From contig JAJFUQ010000036.1 of NCBI GenBank assembly GCA_021372355.1, positions 1-45,190 of the forward strand: 45,190 bases of DNA, read 5' to 3'. The notes under the pieces were generated by a model. It saw only the letters and a list, made by a program, of their open reading frames with translations. It was not told where the DNA came from and did no database searches. Source of the stretch: Nocardiaceae bacterium. GTDB taxonomy: Bacteria; Actinomycetota; Actinomycetes; Mycobacteriales; Mycobacteriaceae. Made by a program: the position numbers and the translations under genes. Positions 15,460 through 24,170 of the stretch are shown in pieces; position 1 is the first letter of the stretch; every line of letters begins with the position of its first letter.

Positions 15460-18400
15460 GTGGTTCGGAATCTCAATTCGGGCAAAACCAATGGCTCGTT
15501 GATGAGATGTATCAGCGTTACAAGGCAGATCCGTCGTCAGTTGACAAGAGCTGGCACGATTTCCTCGCCGACTACAAGCCGGACAGTTCGGTGACTGTTC
15601 AGGTGCCGGCAGCTGCTGCGGTAGCTCCGCTCTCGACGGAGCGCAAACCGTCGACGACACCGGCACCGGCGAACAACGCCGCGACCGAAGTCAAGCCTCC
15701 GGCCCCGCAGGCCGGCGCAGGCGACGATGCGAAGGTCCTGCGTGGCCCGGCGGCTGCGATCGCGAAGAACATGTCTGCTTCGCTGCAGATTCCGACCGCG
15801 ACGAGCGTTCGTGCGATCCCCGCCAAGCTGATGATCGACAACCGTCTGGTGATCAACAACCATCTCGCGCGCACGCGCGGTGGCAAGGTGTCGTTCACCC
15901 ACCTGCTCGGCTACGCGATCGTCCAGGCGGTCAAGAAGTTCCCGAACATGAATCGGCACTTCGCCGAGGTCGACGGCAAGCCCGCGAGTGTCACGCCGGC
16001 GCACACCAACCTGGGCCTCGCGATCGACCTGCCAGGCAAGGACGGCAGCCGTTCGCTCGTCGTCGCGGCGATCAAGAACTGCGAGTCGATGAACTTCGCG
16101 CAGTTCCACAACGCCTACGAGACGATCGTCCGCAAAGCGCGGGACGGCAAGCTGACCGCCGAGGACTTCACCGGCGTCACCATCTCGCTGACCAACCCGG
16201 GCACCATCGGAACCGTGCACTCGGTGCCGCGTCTGATGAACGGCCAGGGCGCGATCATCGGTGCCGGTGCCATGGAGTACCCGGCCGAGTTCCAGGGCGC
16301 GAGCGAAGAGCGGATCGCGCAGATCGGCGTCGGCAAGCTCATGACGCTGACCTCGACCTACGACCACCGCATCATCCAGGGCGCCGAGTCCGGCGACTTC
16401 CTGCGCACGGTCCACACGCTCCTCATCAGCGACGAGTTCTTCGACGAGGTCTTCCACACGATGGGGATCCCGTACGAGCCGGTCCGTTGGCGCCGGGACA
16501 TCCAGGAACGCGGAGTCGACAAGGGCACCCGCGTTCTGGAGATCATCGAGTCGTACCGCAGCCGCGGCCACCTCATGGCCGACTCGGACCCGTTGCGCCT
16601 GGTCAAGGACAAGTTCCGCAGCCACCCCGACCTCGACGTCACGACCCACGGCCTGACGCTGTGGGACCTCGATCGCGAGTTCAACGTCGGCGGCTTCCAT
16701 GGCCAAGAGCGCATGAAGCTCCGCGAGGTGCTGTCGATCCTGCGCGATTCGTACTGCCGCCACGTCGGTGTCGAGTACATGCACATCCTCGACCCGGAAC
16801 AGCTGCGCTGGATGCAGGACCGGGTCGAGCAGAAGCACAGCAAGCCGACGGTCGTCCAGCAGAAGTACATCCTGAGCAAGCTCAACGCCGCCGAGTCGTT
16901 CGAGACGTTCCTGCAGACCAAGTACGTCGGCCAGAAGCGCTTCTCGCTCGAAGGTGCCGAAGCGGTCATCCCGATGATGGACGCCGTCATCGACCAGGCC
17001 GCCGAGCACGGCCTCGACGAGGTCGTCATCGGCATGCCGCACCGCGGTCGCCTCAACGTTCTCGCGAACATCGTCGGTAAGCCGTACGCCAAGATCTTCA
17101 GCGAGTTCGAAGGCAACGTGAACCCGGGTTCGACCCACGGCTCGGGTGACGTGAAGTACCACCTCGGCGCGCGTGGCACGTACATCCAGATGTTCGGCGA
17201 CAACGACATCGAGGTCTCGCTGGTCGCGAACCCGTCGCACCTCGAAGCCGTCGACCCGGTTCTCGAGGGCATCGTCCGCGCCAAGCAGGACCTGCTCAAC
17301 AAGGGCGATGGCCAGGGCGGATTCTCGGTCGTCCCGCTGATGCTCCACGGTGACGCGGCATTCGCCGGGCAGGGTGTCGTCGCCGAGACCCTGAACCTCG
17401 CGACATTGCGCGGTTACCGGACCGGTGGCACGGTCCACATCGTCGTGAACAACCAGATCGGGTTCACGACAGCCCCAGAGCTTTCGCGGTCTAGCGAATA
17501 CTGCACGGACGTCGCGAAGATGATCGGCGCTCCGATCTTCCACGTCAACGGCGATGACCCGGAGGCGTGTGTCTGGGTGGCTCGTCTGGCGATGGACTTC
17601 CGTCAGCGCTTCAACAACGACGTCGTCATCGACATGATCTGCTACCGCCGCCGCGGTCACAACGAGGGCGACGACCCGTCGATGACCAACCCGGAGATGT
17701 ACCAGGTCATCGACACCAAGCGCAGCGTCCGCAAGACCTACACCGAGGCTCTGATCGGTCGTGGCGACATCTCGCCGAAGGAAGCCGACGACGCCCTGCG
17801 CGACTACGAAGGCCAGCTCGACCGCGTGTTCAACGAGGTCCGTGACCTCGAGCGCTTCACGCCGGAGCCGAGTGAGTCGGTCGAGATGGACCAGCAGATT
17901 CCGGCCACGCTCGTGACCGCGGTCGACAAGTCGGTCCTGCACCGCATCGGTGACGCCCACGTCAACCTGCCGGAGGGATTCTCGGTCCACCCGCGTGTCT
18001 GGCCGGTCATGGAACGCCGCCGCGAGATGGCGTACGAGGGCAAGGTCGACTGGGCGATGGGAGAGCTCTTGGCTCTCGGCACGCTCGTCGACGAAGGCAA
18101 GCGCATTCGGCTCTGTGGTCAGGACTCGCGTCGCGGTACGTTCTCGCAGCGTCACGCCGTCCTCATCGACCGCCAGACGGGCGCCGAGTACACCCCGCTG
18201 CACAACCTGGGCAGCGAGAACCCGGGCATCTTCTCGGTCCACGACTCGGCACTCACCGAATACGCCGGCCTCGGCTTCGAGTACGGCTACTCGGTCGGTA
18301 ACCCGGACGCAATGGTCCTGTGGGAAGCCCAGTTCGGTGACTTCGTCAACGGCGCGCAGTCGATCATCGACGAGTTCATCTCGTCCGGTGAGGCCAAGTG

Positions 18401-19088
18401 GGGCCAGCTGTCGGACGTCGTCGTGCTCCTTCCCCACGGCCACGAAGGCCAGGGACCGGACCACACCTCGGGCCGTATCGAGCGGTGGCTGCAGCTGTGT
18501 GCCGAAGGTTCGATGACGGTCTCAATGCCGTCGACGCCGGCGAACTACTTCCACCTGCTGCGGCGCCACGCGCACGACGGCATCCACCGTCCGCTCGTGG
18601 TCTTCACCCCGAAGTCGATGCTGCGCAACAAGGCTGCGGTCTCGAACATCGAGGACTTCACCGACGGCAAGTTCCACTCGGTCCTCGATGAGCCGACCTA
18701 CGCAGTCGGCGACGGCGACCGCAACAAGGTCAAGCGCGTCCTTCTGACCAGCGGAAAGATCTACTACGACCTGATCGCCAGGAAGCAGAAGGAGGCGGCT
18801 GATCACATAGCGATCGTCCGCATCGAGCAGCTCTACCCGGTGCCGCGGTACCGCCTCAACGAGGCACTCGCGGCGTACCCGAATGCGAGCGAGTTCTTCT
18901 GGGTTCAGGAAGAGCCCGCGAACCAGGGTGCCTGGCCGTTCTTCGGTCTGTACCTGCCGGAGTACCTGCCGGAGAAGCTCAGCGGGATCAAGCGGATCTC
19001 GCGTCGCCCGATGTCGGCGCCGTCGTCGGGTTCGTCGAAGGTGCACGCGGTCGAGCAGCAGGAGATCATCGACAGCGCGTTCGGCTAA
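15456..19088 (+). CDS. kgd: Multifunctional 2-oxoglutarate decarboxylase/dehydrogenase (E2-E1 fusion)
   Basis: The actinobacterial Kgd/SucA carries both the E1 and the E2 succinyltransferase domain of 2-oxoglutarate dehydrogenase. It works in the TCA cycle and partners with E2p, E3 and the FHA regulator GarA/OdhI. GTG 15456 gives [19 protein letters not shown], matching M. tuberculosis Kgd (1231 aa; here 1210). Residues 1-45 are the flexible N-terminal segment, 46-95 an Ala/Pro linker, about 95-345 the E2 acyltransferase with active-site [16 protein letters not shown] near residue 300, and about 410-1210 the E1 part. The ThDP region ([12 protein letters not shown] through [16 protein letters not shown]) is near 697-745. 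The lipoyl domain is absent, as usual in this lineage. All core motifs are present. Confidence 0.97.
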   Translation: MSGSESQFGQNQWLVDEMYQRYKADPSSVDKSWHDFLADYKPDSSVTVQVPAAAAVAPLSTERKPSTTPAPANNAATEVKPPAPQAGAGDDAKVLRGPAAAIAKNMSASLQIPTATSVRAIPAKLMIDNRLVINNHLARTRGGKVSFTHLLGYAIVQAVKKFPNMNRHFAEVDGKPASVTPAHTNLGLAIDLPGKDGSRSLVVAAIKNCESMNFAQFHNAYETIVRKARDGKLTAEDFTGVTISLTNPGTIGTVHSVPRLMNGQGAIIGAGAMEYPAEFQGASEERIAQIGVGKLMTLTSTYDHRIIQGAESGDFLRTVHTLLISDEFFDEVFHTMGIPYEPVRWRRDIQERGVDKGTRVLEIIESYRSRGHLMADSDPLRLVKDKFRSHPDLDVTTHGLTLWDLDREFNVGGFHGQERMKLREVLSILRDSYCRHVGVEYMHILDPEQLRWMQDRVEQKHSKPTVVQQKYILSKLNAAESFETFLQTKYVGQKRFSLEGAEAVIPMMDAVIDQAAEHGLDEVVIGMPHRGRLNVLANIVGKPYAKIFSEFEGNVNPGSTHGSGDVKYHLGARGTYIQMFGDNDIEVSLVANPSHLEAVDPVLEGIVRAKQDLLNKGDGQGGFSVVPLMLHGDAAFAGQGVVAETLNLATLRGYRTGGTVHIVVNNQIGFTTAPELSRSSEYCTDVAKMIGAPIFHVNGDDPEACVWVARLAMDFRQRFNNDVVIDMICYRRRGHNEGDDPSMTNPEMYQVIDTKRSVRKTYTEALIGRGDISPKEADDALRDYEGQLDRVFNEVRDLERFTPEPSESVEMDQQIPATLVTAVDKSVLHRIGDAHVNLPEGFSVHPRVWPVMERRREMAYEGKVDWAMGELLALGTLVDEGKRIRLCGQDSRRGTFSQRHAVLIDRQTGAEYTPLHNLGSENPGIFSVHDSALTEYAGLGFEYGYSVGNPDAMVLWEAQFGDFVNGAQSIIDEFISSGEAKWGQLSDVVVLLPHGHEGQGPDHTSGRIERWLQLCAEGSMTVSMPSTPANYFHLLRRHAHDGIHRPLVVFTPKSMLRNKAAVSNIEDFTDGKFHSVLDEPTYAVGDGDRNKVKRVLLTSGKIYYDLIARKQKEAADHIAIVRIEQLYPVPRYRLNEALAAYPNASEFFWVQEEPANQGAWPFFGLYLPEYLPEKLSGIKRISRRPMSAPSSGSSKVHAVEQQEIIDSAFG

Positions 19089-19122
19089 CGGCTCACGCCT
19101 TCGGCTAGGCGGCTCAGTTCGC

Positions 19123-19169
19123 AAGAGTGCAGGAAAACCCGCGCCAGTCGCGGGGTTTCCTGCACTCTT
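19123..19169 (+). terminator. Strong hairpin after kgd, ending six bases before the next start
   Basis: A 21-bp stem (19123-19143 with 19149-19169, one G-T pair) and loop CCAGT. No long T-run follows, though GGGGTTTCC lies in the arm. It terminates kgd but also covers the whole leader of the hydrolase at 19175, so it could affect that gene's translation. Confidence 0.75.
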
Positions 19170-19174
19170 CTCAT

Positions 19175-20113
19175 ATGCGGCTGCCTCTGGACTTCCTCAG
19201 CGTCTTTCGGAATGTCGAACTGCCCCCGACTGTGGCTGCGTCGGCTATCTCTGCGGTGATCCGAACCGTCTGGGCGGCACCGACTTTCGAGGCACAACGA
19301 ATCCTGCTGAGCCAGGCGACGGACCTTCTTCCGCTCGCTGAAGGTGTCACTGTCGAGCGCGGCACTCTGGGTGGCCTTCGAACCCTGAAGATCACTCCCG
19401 AAAACCCCGGTCCCGGTGCCGTGTTGTACCTGCACGGCGGAGGCTTCTGCGTGCTCTCACCGGAGGCATATCAATCGATGCTCACCTGGATGGCGAAGTC
19501 GGCGGGCGTCCCGATCTATGCACCGGCGTACCGCCTCGGCCCGGAGAACCCCTTCCCCGCGGCGTACGAGGACGCCGTCATCGCGACCCGCGCGATGCTC
19601 GACGAAGTGCCAGCCGCGCAGCTCGTGATCGGCGGCGACTCCGCAGGCGGCAACCTGGCCCTGGGGGCGGCGGCCACGCTCACGCTGGAGCGCCACGCCT
19701 TCGCGGGTCTCGTGCTGTTGTCGCCGTTCGTCGACCCAGACATCCCCGTGTCCGGCCCGTCCGACCCGATGCTGACCGAACGCTGGACCGATAAAGTCCA
19801 AGACGAGTACTTCCCCGCGAACTCGGCCGATCCTCGCATCGCTCCGATCCGCTTCGACCAGCGCGGACTGCCGCCGACGCTCATCCAGGTCGCGACCACC
19901 GAGATCCTCCGCAACCAAGCGTTCGCGGCCGAAAGCGCGCTGCGGGCCGCCGGCGTCGACGTCACGTTCGAAGAGCTCCCCAACTGGTATCACTCCGGGC
20001 ATATCTTGTCCGGACTGCTCAAGGACGCCGCTGTTCAGACCGAGCGCGTCGGCCGGTTCGTGCGTGAGTGCCTGGAATCGGCGGCCGAGCTCGCGGCCCG
20101 CCCGACCGGATAA
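19175..20113 (+). CDS. Alpha/beta hydrolase, hormone-sensitive-lipase family (first of a tandem pair)
   Basis: A 312-aa esterase/lipase of the HSL (LipH-like) family. It has the oxyanion-hole motif YLHGGGF near residue 90, the nucleophile motif GGDSAGGN near 155, and the acid/base end with VATTEILRNQ and a His in NWYHSGHIL. The ATG at 19175 (MRLPLDFLSV) matches the start of the neighbouring paralogue (MRIP...). An in-frame GTG at 19127 lies inside the hairpin and is less likely. No Shine-Dalgarno is visible. It probably acts on short-chain esters or lipid esters; the substrate is unknown. Confidence 0.9.
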   Translation: MRLPLDFLSVFRNVELPPTVAASAISAVIRTVWAAPTFEAQRILLSQATDLLPLAEGVTVERGTLGGLRTLKITPENPGPGAVLYLHGGGFCVLSPEAYQSMLTWMAKSAGVPIYAPAYRLGPENPFPAAYEDAVIATRAMLDEVPAAQLVIGGDSAGGNLALGAAATLTLERHAFAGLVLLSPFVDPDIPVSGPSDPMLTERWTDKVQDEYFPANSADPRIAPIRFDQRGLPPTLIQVATTEILRNQAFAAESALRAAGVDVTFEELPNWYHSGHILSGLLKDAAVQTERVGRFVRECLESAAELAARPTG

Positions 20114-20175
20114 CCCAACGCGTGCGGCAACCACGTTTAGATTCGGACTCACACAACACCTCACCCCCGACCGGA

Positions 20176-20187
20176 TAGGCTGCGAGA
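20176..20187 (+). promoter_or_regulatory. Putative leaderless promoter of the second hydrolase
   Basis: TAGGCT (20176-20181) is followed after six bases by GTG at 20188, the spacing expected if transcription starts at the start codon. There is no Shine-Dalgarno. A -35 box is not clear. Confidence 0.45.
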
Positions 20188-21105
20188 GTGCGTATTCCCG
20201 GAAATCCACACGCATTACTGCGCTTCGTGCCGATTCCGACGCCGGTGTCGGCGCTGGGAATTCAGTCTTTGCTGCGCACGATCTTCTCGATGCCGATCCC
20301 GACACAGCGAACGCTGCTCGAAACGGTGTCCGAACTCCTTCCGTCGGCCGGCGATGTCACCGTCGAGTGGACGACGCTGGGCGGGCTCCGCACGCTCGTC
20401 TTGACGCCTCCGAACGCCGGCGCGGGTGCCGTCTACTACCTGCACGGCGGTGCGTTCTGCGTCATGTCGCCGAATGCGTACCAGTCGTTTCTGACGTGGC
20501 TCGCGAAGGCGTCCGGCATGCGCATCTATGCACCGGAGTACGCGCTCGCTCCCGAGAACCCGTTCCCCGCCGCGTATGACGATGCGGTCGCAGGCGCCTA
20601 CAGCATCCTGGACCGGGTCCCGGCGAACCAGCTGGTTGTTGCCGGTGACTCCGCGGGCGCAAACCTGGCACTGAGCGCCGCACGCGCGCTCACCCGTTCG
20701 CGGCATGCAGCCCTGGCCGGTCTGATCCTTATTTCGCCGTGGTCCGAGCCCGCTGCCCCACCGTCGGGCGAGGGTGACACGATGCTCACCGAGAAGTGGC
20801 TGAACGATTGTGCCGACGCCTACCTGGACGGCGCGAACCCTGGCGACCCGCGCGTTTCCCCCATCTTCGGCGACCTCAGCGGCCTGCCGAAGACCTTGAT
20901 CCACGTCGCCGACGACGAAATCCTGAACCCGCAGGCCAAGGAAACCGCACAGGCTCTCCACGAGGCGGGCGTCGACGTCGAACTCGTGGAAATCTCGTCC
21001 TTTATGCACTCTGGGCACCTGTTCAGCGGTGTCCTTCGCCCCGCGGCACTACAGACCGAAGCGCTCGGAGCCTTCATCCGCAGCGTTCTTCCTCAGGAAG
21101 GTTGA
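20188..21105 (+). CDS. Alpha/beta hydrolase, hormone-sensitive-lipase family (second of a tandem pair)
   Basis: A 305-aa paralogue of the preceding gene along its whole length, for instance WTTLGGLRTLVLTPPNAGAGA versus RGTLGGLRTLKITPENPGPGA. It has YYLHGGAF (oxyanion hole), AGDSAGAN (nucleophile Ser) and a C-terminal His in SSFMHSGHLF. The start GTG 20188 fits both the leaderless promoter and the paralogue start. The SDR gene begins three bases after its stop, so those two are likely co-transcribed. The divergence between the paralogues suggests an old duplication with different substrates. Confidence 0.9.
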   Translation: MRIPGNPHALLRFVPIPTPVSALGIQSLLRTIFSMPIPTQRTLLETVSELLPSAGDVTVEWTTLGGLRTLVLTPPNAGAGAVYYLHGGAFCVMSPNAYQSFLTWLAKASGMRIYAPEYALAPENPFPAAYDDAVAGAYSILDRVPANQLVVAGDSAGANLALSAARALTRSRHAALAGLILISPWSEPAAPPSGEGDTMLTEKWLNDCADAYLDGANPGDPRVSPIFGDLSGLPKTLIHVADDEILNPQAKETAQALHEAGVDVELVEISSFMHSGHLFSGVLRPAALQTEALGAFIRSVLPQEG

Positions 21106-21108
21106 TCA

Positions 21109-21933
21109 ATGAGCAAAGCGTTCAAGGACAAGGTCTGTGTCATCACCGGCGCCGGAAGCGGCATGGGCCGGGAACTGGCGCTCCTGCTGACCAAGAAGGG
21201 CGCGAAAGTCGCGATCTCCGACGTCGACATGGAAGGTCTCGCGGAAACCGAGCGTTTGGTCCGTGAACTCGGCGGAGACCCGAAGGTCGACCGACTGAAC
21301 GTCGCGGAGCGCGAAGCCGTGCTGCTCTACGCCGACGAGGTCGCCAAGCACTTCGGCAAGGTCAATCAGATCTACAACAACGCGGGTATCGCGTTCACCG
21401 GTGACGTCGAAGTGTCCGAGTTCAAAGACATCGAGCGCGTCATGGACGTCGACTTCTGGGGTGTCGTCAACGGGACGAAGGCGTTCCTCCCCTACCTCAT
21501 CGCATCCGGGGACGGGCACGTGATCAACGTGTCCTCAGTCTTCGGCCTCATCGCCATCCCGAGCCAAAGTGCTTACAACGCAGCCAAGTTTGCGGTTCGC
21601 GGCTTCACCGAGGCGCTCATCCAGGAGATGCGGATCGCCGGTCATCCGGTAGCGGTGACCTGTATCCACCCAGGCGGCATCAAGACCAACATCGCGAACA
21701 AGGCAACTGCTGCCGAGGGTAAGGACGCGGCGGCGTTGGCAGAGAAGTTCAACAAGCTCATGGCCCGCACGTCGGCGGAATCCGCAGCGAAGACGATCGT
21801 GGACGGTGTCGAGAAGAAGAAGTCGCGCGTTCTCATCGGCCTCGACGCCACGGCGATCGACTTGATGGCACGCACGCTGGGCCCGACTTACCAGCGCATC
21901 GTCGCGGCCGCCGCGGGACGGTTGTTGAGCTGA
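21109..21933 (+). CDS. Short-chain dehydrogenase/reductase
   Basis: A 274-aa classical SDR similar to Rv1245c-type proteins beside kgd in mycobacteria. It has the cofactor motif TGAGSGMG (14-21), NNAG near 90, catalytic Ser in NVSSVFG and the YNAAK pair near 156-160. The Asp in ISDVDMEG after the second strand suggests NAD rather than NADP preference. A Shine-Dalgarno GGAAGG overlaps the previous stop region. It probably oxidises a hydroxyl in lipid or xenobiotic metabolism together with the neighbouring hydrolases; substrate unknown. Confidence 0.92.
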   Translation: MSKAFKDKVCVITGAGSGMGRELALLLTKKGAKVAISDVDMEGLAETERLVRELGGDPKVDRLNVAEREAVLLYADEVAKHFGKVNQIYNNAGIAFTGDVEVSEFKDIERVMDVDFWGVVNGTKAFLPYLIASGDGHVINVSSVFGLIAIPSQSAYNAAKFAVRGFTEALIQEMRIAGHPVAVTCIHPGGIKTNIANKATAAEGKDAAALAEKFNKLMARTSAESAAKTIVDGVEKKKSRVLIGLDATAIDLMARTLGPTYQRIVAAAAGRLLS

Positions 21934-21945
21934 CCTAGACACCAA

Positions 21946-21982
21946 ACAGCGGCGGTGGTCCATCGTGGGCCACCGCCGCTGT
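21946..21982. terminator. Bidirectional terminator between SDR and TetR genes
   Basis: ACAGCGGCGGTGG (21946-21958) pairs perfectly with CCACCGCCGCTGT (21970-21982) over an 11-nt loop. It lies between two convergent genes. No T-run on the plus side beyond GTGCGTCT. Confidence 0.75.
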
Positions 21983-21986
21983 GCGT

Positions 21987-22586
21987 CTATTGCCCGACGA
22001 CCTTGAGGTGCCGATAGACCGGCAGCAAGAAATCGCGCGCGTACCGCTCCGCACCGCCAGGTTCGTCGAGGCCGAGCACCGGTGAGGGGATCAAGATCAG
22101 CGAGTGGTACGCCCGCGCGAAATGCTCCGCAAATTGCTGGCGTCGAGCCTCGGGAAAGTCCTCGACACCCATGTCCTCGACAAAGGATCGACCGAGGTTC
22201 AGCGCATAACTGCTGTCGGTGATGACGTATGGCACCAGCAGTTCCGGATTCTGCTTGCGCAGCGGCTGCACCGCCGGGTGATCTCTCAACAGGCGGTAGG
22301 CGACGGCAAATCCATGAACCAGTCGCTCCTCCGGGTCCGCGTAGCCCTCACTGACCGCCTTCACCTCAGCGAAGAAGCGCACCAATTCGCGTTCGATGAC
22401 CGCGTTGAGCAGCGCCTCGCGTCCCGGAAAGTACTTGTACAACGTGGCCCGCCCGACGCGGGCCCGGCGCGCGATTTCGTCCATCGACAGCTTGCGCATG
22501 CCAGTCGCGGCCGCCCACGCGAGTGCCGACTCCATGATTCGCGCGCGCGCATCACCGACAAGAACACGGCTCGCGTCACTCGGCAT
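21987..22586 (-). CDS. TetR-family transcriptional regulator (next to flavin monooxygenase)
   Basis: A 199-aa repressor. The N-terminal helix-turn-helix is LSMDEIARRARVGRATLYKYFPGREAL (about 33-60), a textbook TetR motif. The remainder is the ligand-binding/dimer domain. The ATG at 22586 is preceded on its strand by TAGAAT (22598-22593) at six bases, so it is probably leaderless. The gene is divergent from the flavin monooxygenase, and an operator-like inverted repeat lies between them, upstream of this -10. It most likely represses both itself and the monooxygenase; the ligand may be the monooxygenase substrate. Confidence 0.92.
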   Translation of the reverse strand: MPSDASRVLVGDARARIMESALAWAAATGMRKLSMDEIARRARVGRATLYKYFPGREALLNAVIERELVRFFAEVKAVSEGYADPEERLVHGFAVAYRLLRDHPAVQPLRKQNPELLVPYVITDSSYALNLGRSFVEDMGVEDFPEARRQQFAEHFARAYHSLILIPSPVLGLDEPGGAERYARDFLLPVYRHLKVVGQ

Positions 22587-22601
22587 GTGTTGATTCTAGG
22601 T

Positions 22602-22628
22602 GTAGACAAACAGACATAAAGTGTCTAC
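22602..22628. promoter_or_regulatory. TetR operator candidate between TetR and monooxygenase genes
   Basis: GTAGACA (22602-22608) and TGTCTAC (22622-22628) form a perfect 7-bp inverted repeat with a 13-bp spacer. Inside, AGACA (22612-22616) and the same TGTCT (22622-22626) form a second, tighter repeat with a 5-bp spacer. The site is just upstream of the TetR -10 box, well placed for autorepression. Confidence 0.6.
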
Positions 22629-22738
22629 TTTTCTACTCATGTGCGCGACGCGTTCGAAAACCTCTGCCGCTTCCTCGAGGAGAACGGGCTTACTAACCCG
22701 ATCTCGCGCCTGTCGTGGAAATGCTTCAGGTTCGTGCG

Positions 22739-24154
22739 ATGCGCCCTGACCACGAGGTCGTCGTCATCGGCGCCGGATTCAGCGGGCTGTGCGCGGCGAT
22801 CAAGCTGCGTGAGGCCGGAATCAACGACTTCATCGTGCTCGAGAAGGCCGATGAGGTAGGTGGCACCTGGCGCGAGAACACCTACCCCGGCGCTGCGTGC
22901 GACATCATGTCGCTGATGTATTCGTTCTCGTTCGCGCCGAATCCGAACTGGACCCGCGGCTACGCAACGCAGCCGGAAATCCTCGACTACCTCAAGCGCG
23001 TCACGGACAAGTACGACCTGCGTCGCAGCATTTTGTTTGGCGTCGAGGTGGTTTCGCAGCAGTTCGACACCGATGACGACCTCTGGACAATCACCGCGGC
23101 CGACGGACGGATATTCACGAGCCGTGTCGTGATCGCGGGTACCGGGCCGCTGCACATCCCGAGCATTCCGACTCTTCCGGGGATCGAAACGTTCCGCGGA
23201 ACGTCCTTCCACTCGTCTCAGTGGGACCACTCGATCGACTTTCGGGGCAAGCGGGTGGCGGTCATCGGAACCGGTGCGAGCGCGGTGCAGTTCATCCCCT
23301 ACCTGGTGGGCGAGGCCGAGCACGTGACGGTGTTCCAGCGGACGCCCGCCTGGGTGCTACCCAAGCCCGAACGATCGATATCAGCGGTTGAACGGGCGGC
23401 GTACAAGCTCGTTCCCGGTTTGCGAAAACTCGTCCGTTCGGGCATCTATTTCAGCCACGAGGCACTCACCGCAGCGTTCCTCGAGCCTCGCTACATGACT
23501 GCCGTGCGTAGGCTCGCACTCGCGCATCTGCGTCGGCAGGTCCAAGATCCCGAACTGCGAGCCAAGCTCACCCCGAGCTACCAGGTCGGATGCAAGCGCA
23601 TAGTCTTCGACAACCGCTTCTATCCCGCGTTGCAGCGAGACAACGCTTCGTTGGTGACCGAGCAAATCGCTGAGGTGACTTCGACAGGCATTCGATCAGC
23701 GGACGGTCGCGAGCACCCAGCCGATGTCATCATCTATGGCACGGGTTTCAATCTCGGGGGCAGGCGGCCCCGCGTGGCCGAGGCCTACCTCGGGCTGGCC
23801 ATCCATGGATTCCCGAACTATTTCGTGCTCATGGGCCCGAACACTGGCGTCGGCAACCAATCCGTCGTCTTCCTCATCGAAGCTCAGGTCCGCTACATCG
23901 TGACTCTGCTCGAGTCGATGCGCCGCGGCGAATCCACTCGCGTCGAGGTCAAACCGCGCGTTCAGGCGCAGTTCAACCGCGAGTTGCAGCGCAAGTCTCA
24001 CGGCACAGTATGGACATCGGGCTGCCAGAGTTGGTACCTCGATGCCGCCGGCGTCAATCGAGCCGTCTGGCCCGCGCCGACGCTGTCGTACTGGATGACC
24101 ACCCGAAATCCCGACGTTCAGGATTTCGAGTTCACGACACTCGTGCGGCGTTAG
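22739..24154 (+). CDS. Flavin-containing monooxygenase, Baeyer-Villiger type
   Basis: A class B flavoprotein that would insert oxygen into ketones or oxidise heteroatoms with NADPH and O2. From ATG 22739 (MRPDHEVVVIGAGFSG) it is 471 aa. FAD Rossmann GAGFSG is at 11-16, the BVMO fingerprint FRGTSFHSSQWD at 152-163 and the NADPH Rossmann VIGTGASA at 175-182. IYGTGF is followed almost at once by RRPRVAEAYLGL, where relatives have about 20 more residues, so a small internal loss is possible. Earlier in-frame starts (22715, 22721) add residues not expected in the family. It is divergent from a TetR gene and is convergent with cls. Confidence 0.9.
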   Translation: MRPDHEVVVIGAGFSGLCAAIKLREAGINDFIVLEKADEVGGTWRENTYPGAACDIMSLMYSFSFAPNPNWTRGYATQPEILDYLKRVTDKYDLRRSILFGVEVVSQQFDTDDDLWTITAADGRIFTSRVVIAGTGPLHIPSIPTLPGIETFRGTSFHSSQWDHSIDFRGKRVAVIGTGASAVQFIPYLVGEAEHVTVFQRTPAWVLPKPERSISAVERAAYKLVPGLRKLVRSGIYFSHEALTAAFLEPRYMTAVRRLALAHLRRQVQDPELRAKLTPSYQVGCKRIVFDNRFYPALQRDNASLVTEQIAEVTSTGIRSADGREHPADVIIYGTGFNLGGRRPRVAEAYLGLAIHGFPNYFVLMGPNTGVGNQSVVFLIEAQVRYIVTLLESMRRGESTRVEVKPRVQAQFNRELQRKSHGTVWTSGCQSWYLDAAGVNRAVWPAPTLSYWMTTRNPDVQDFEFTTLVRR

Positions 24155-24170
24155 CGCGGCTCGACAACCT

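Noticed and set aside
15537..18464. Very long open frame antisense to kgd (and similar ones antisense to fadD at 5036-7567 and across 31660-33729 on the plus strand)
   Set aside because: Low-complexity Arg/Asp/Val-rich translations without any family motif; such frames are expected opposite high-GC genes with biased third codon positions.
22641..22738. Possible upstream peptide (MRDAFENLCRFLEEN...) before the monooxygenase
   Set aside because: No ribosome site, overlaps the monooxygenase in another frame and becomes low complexity; only the spacing after the operator made it tempting.
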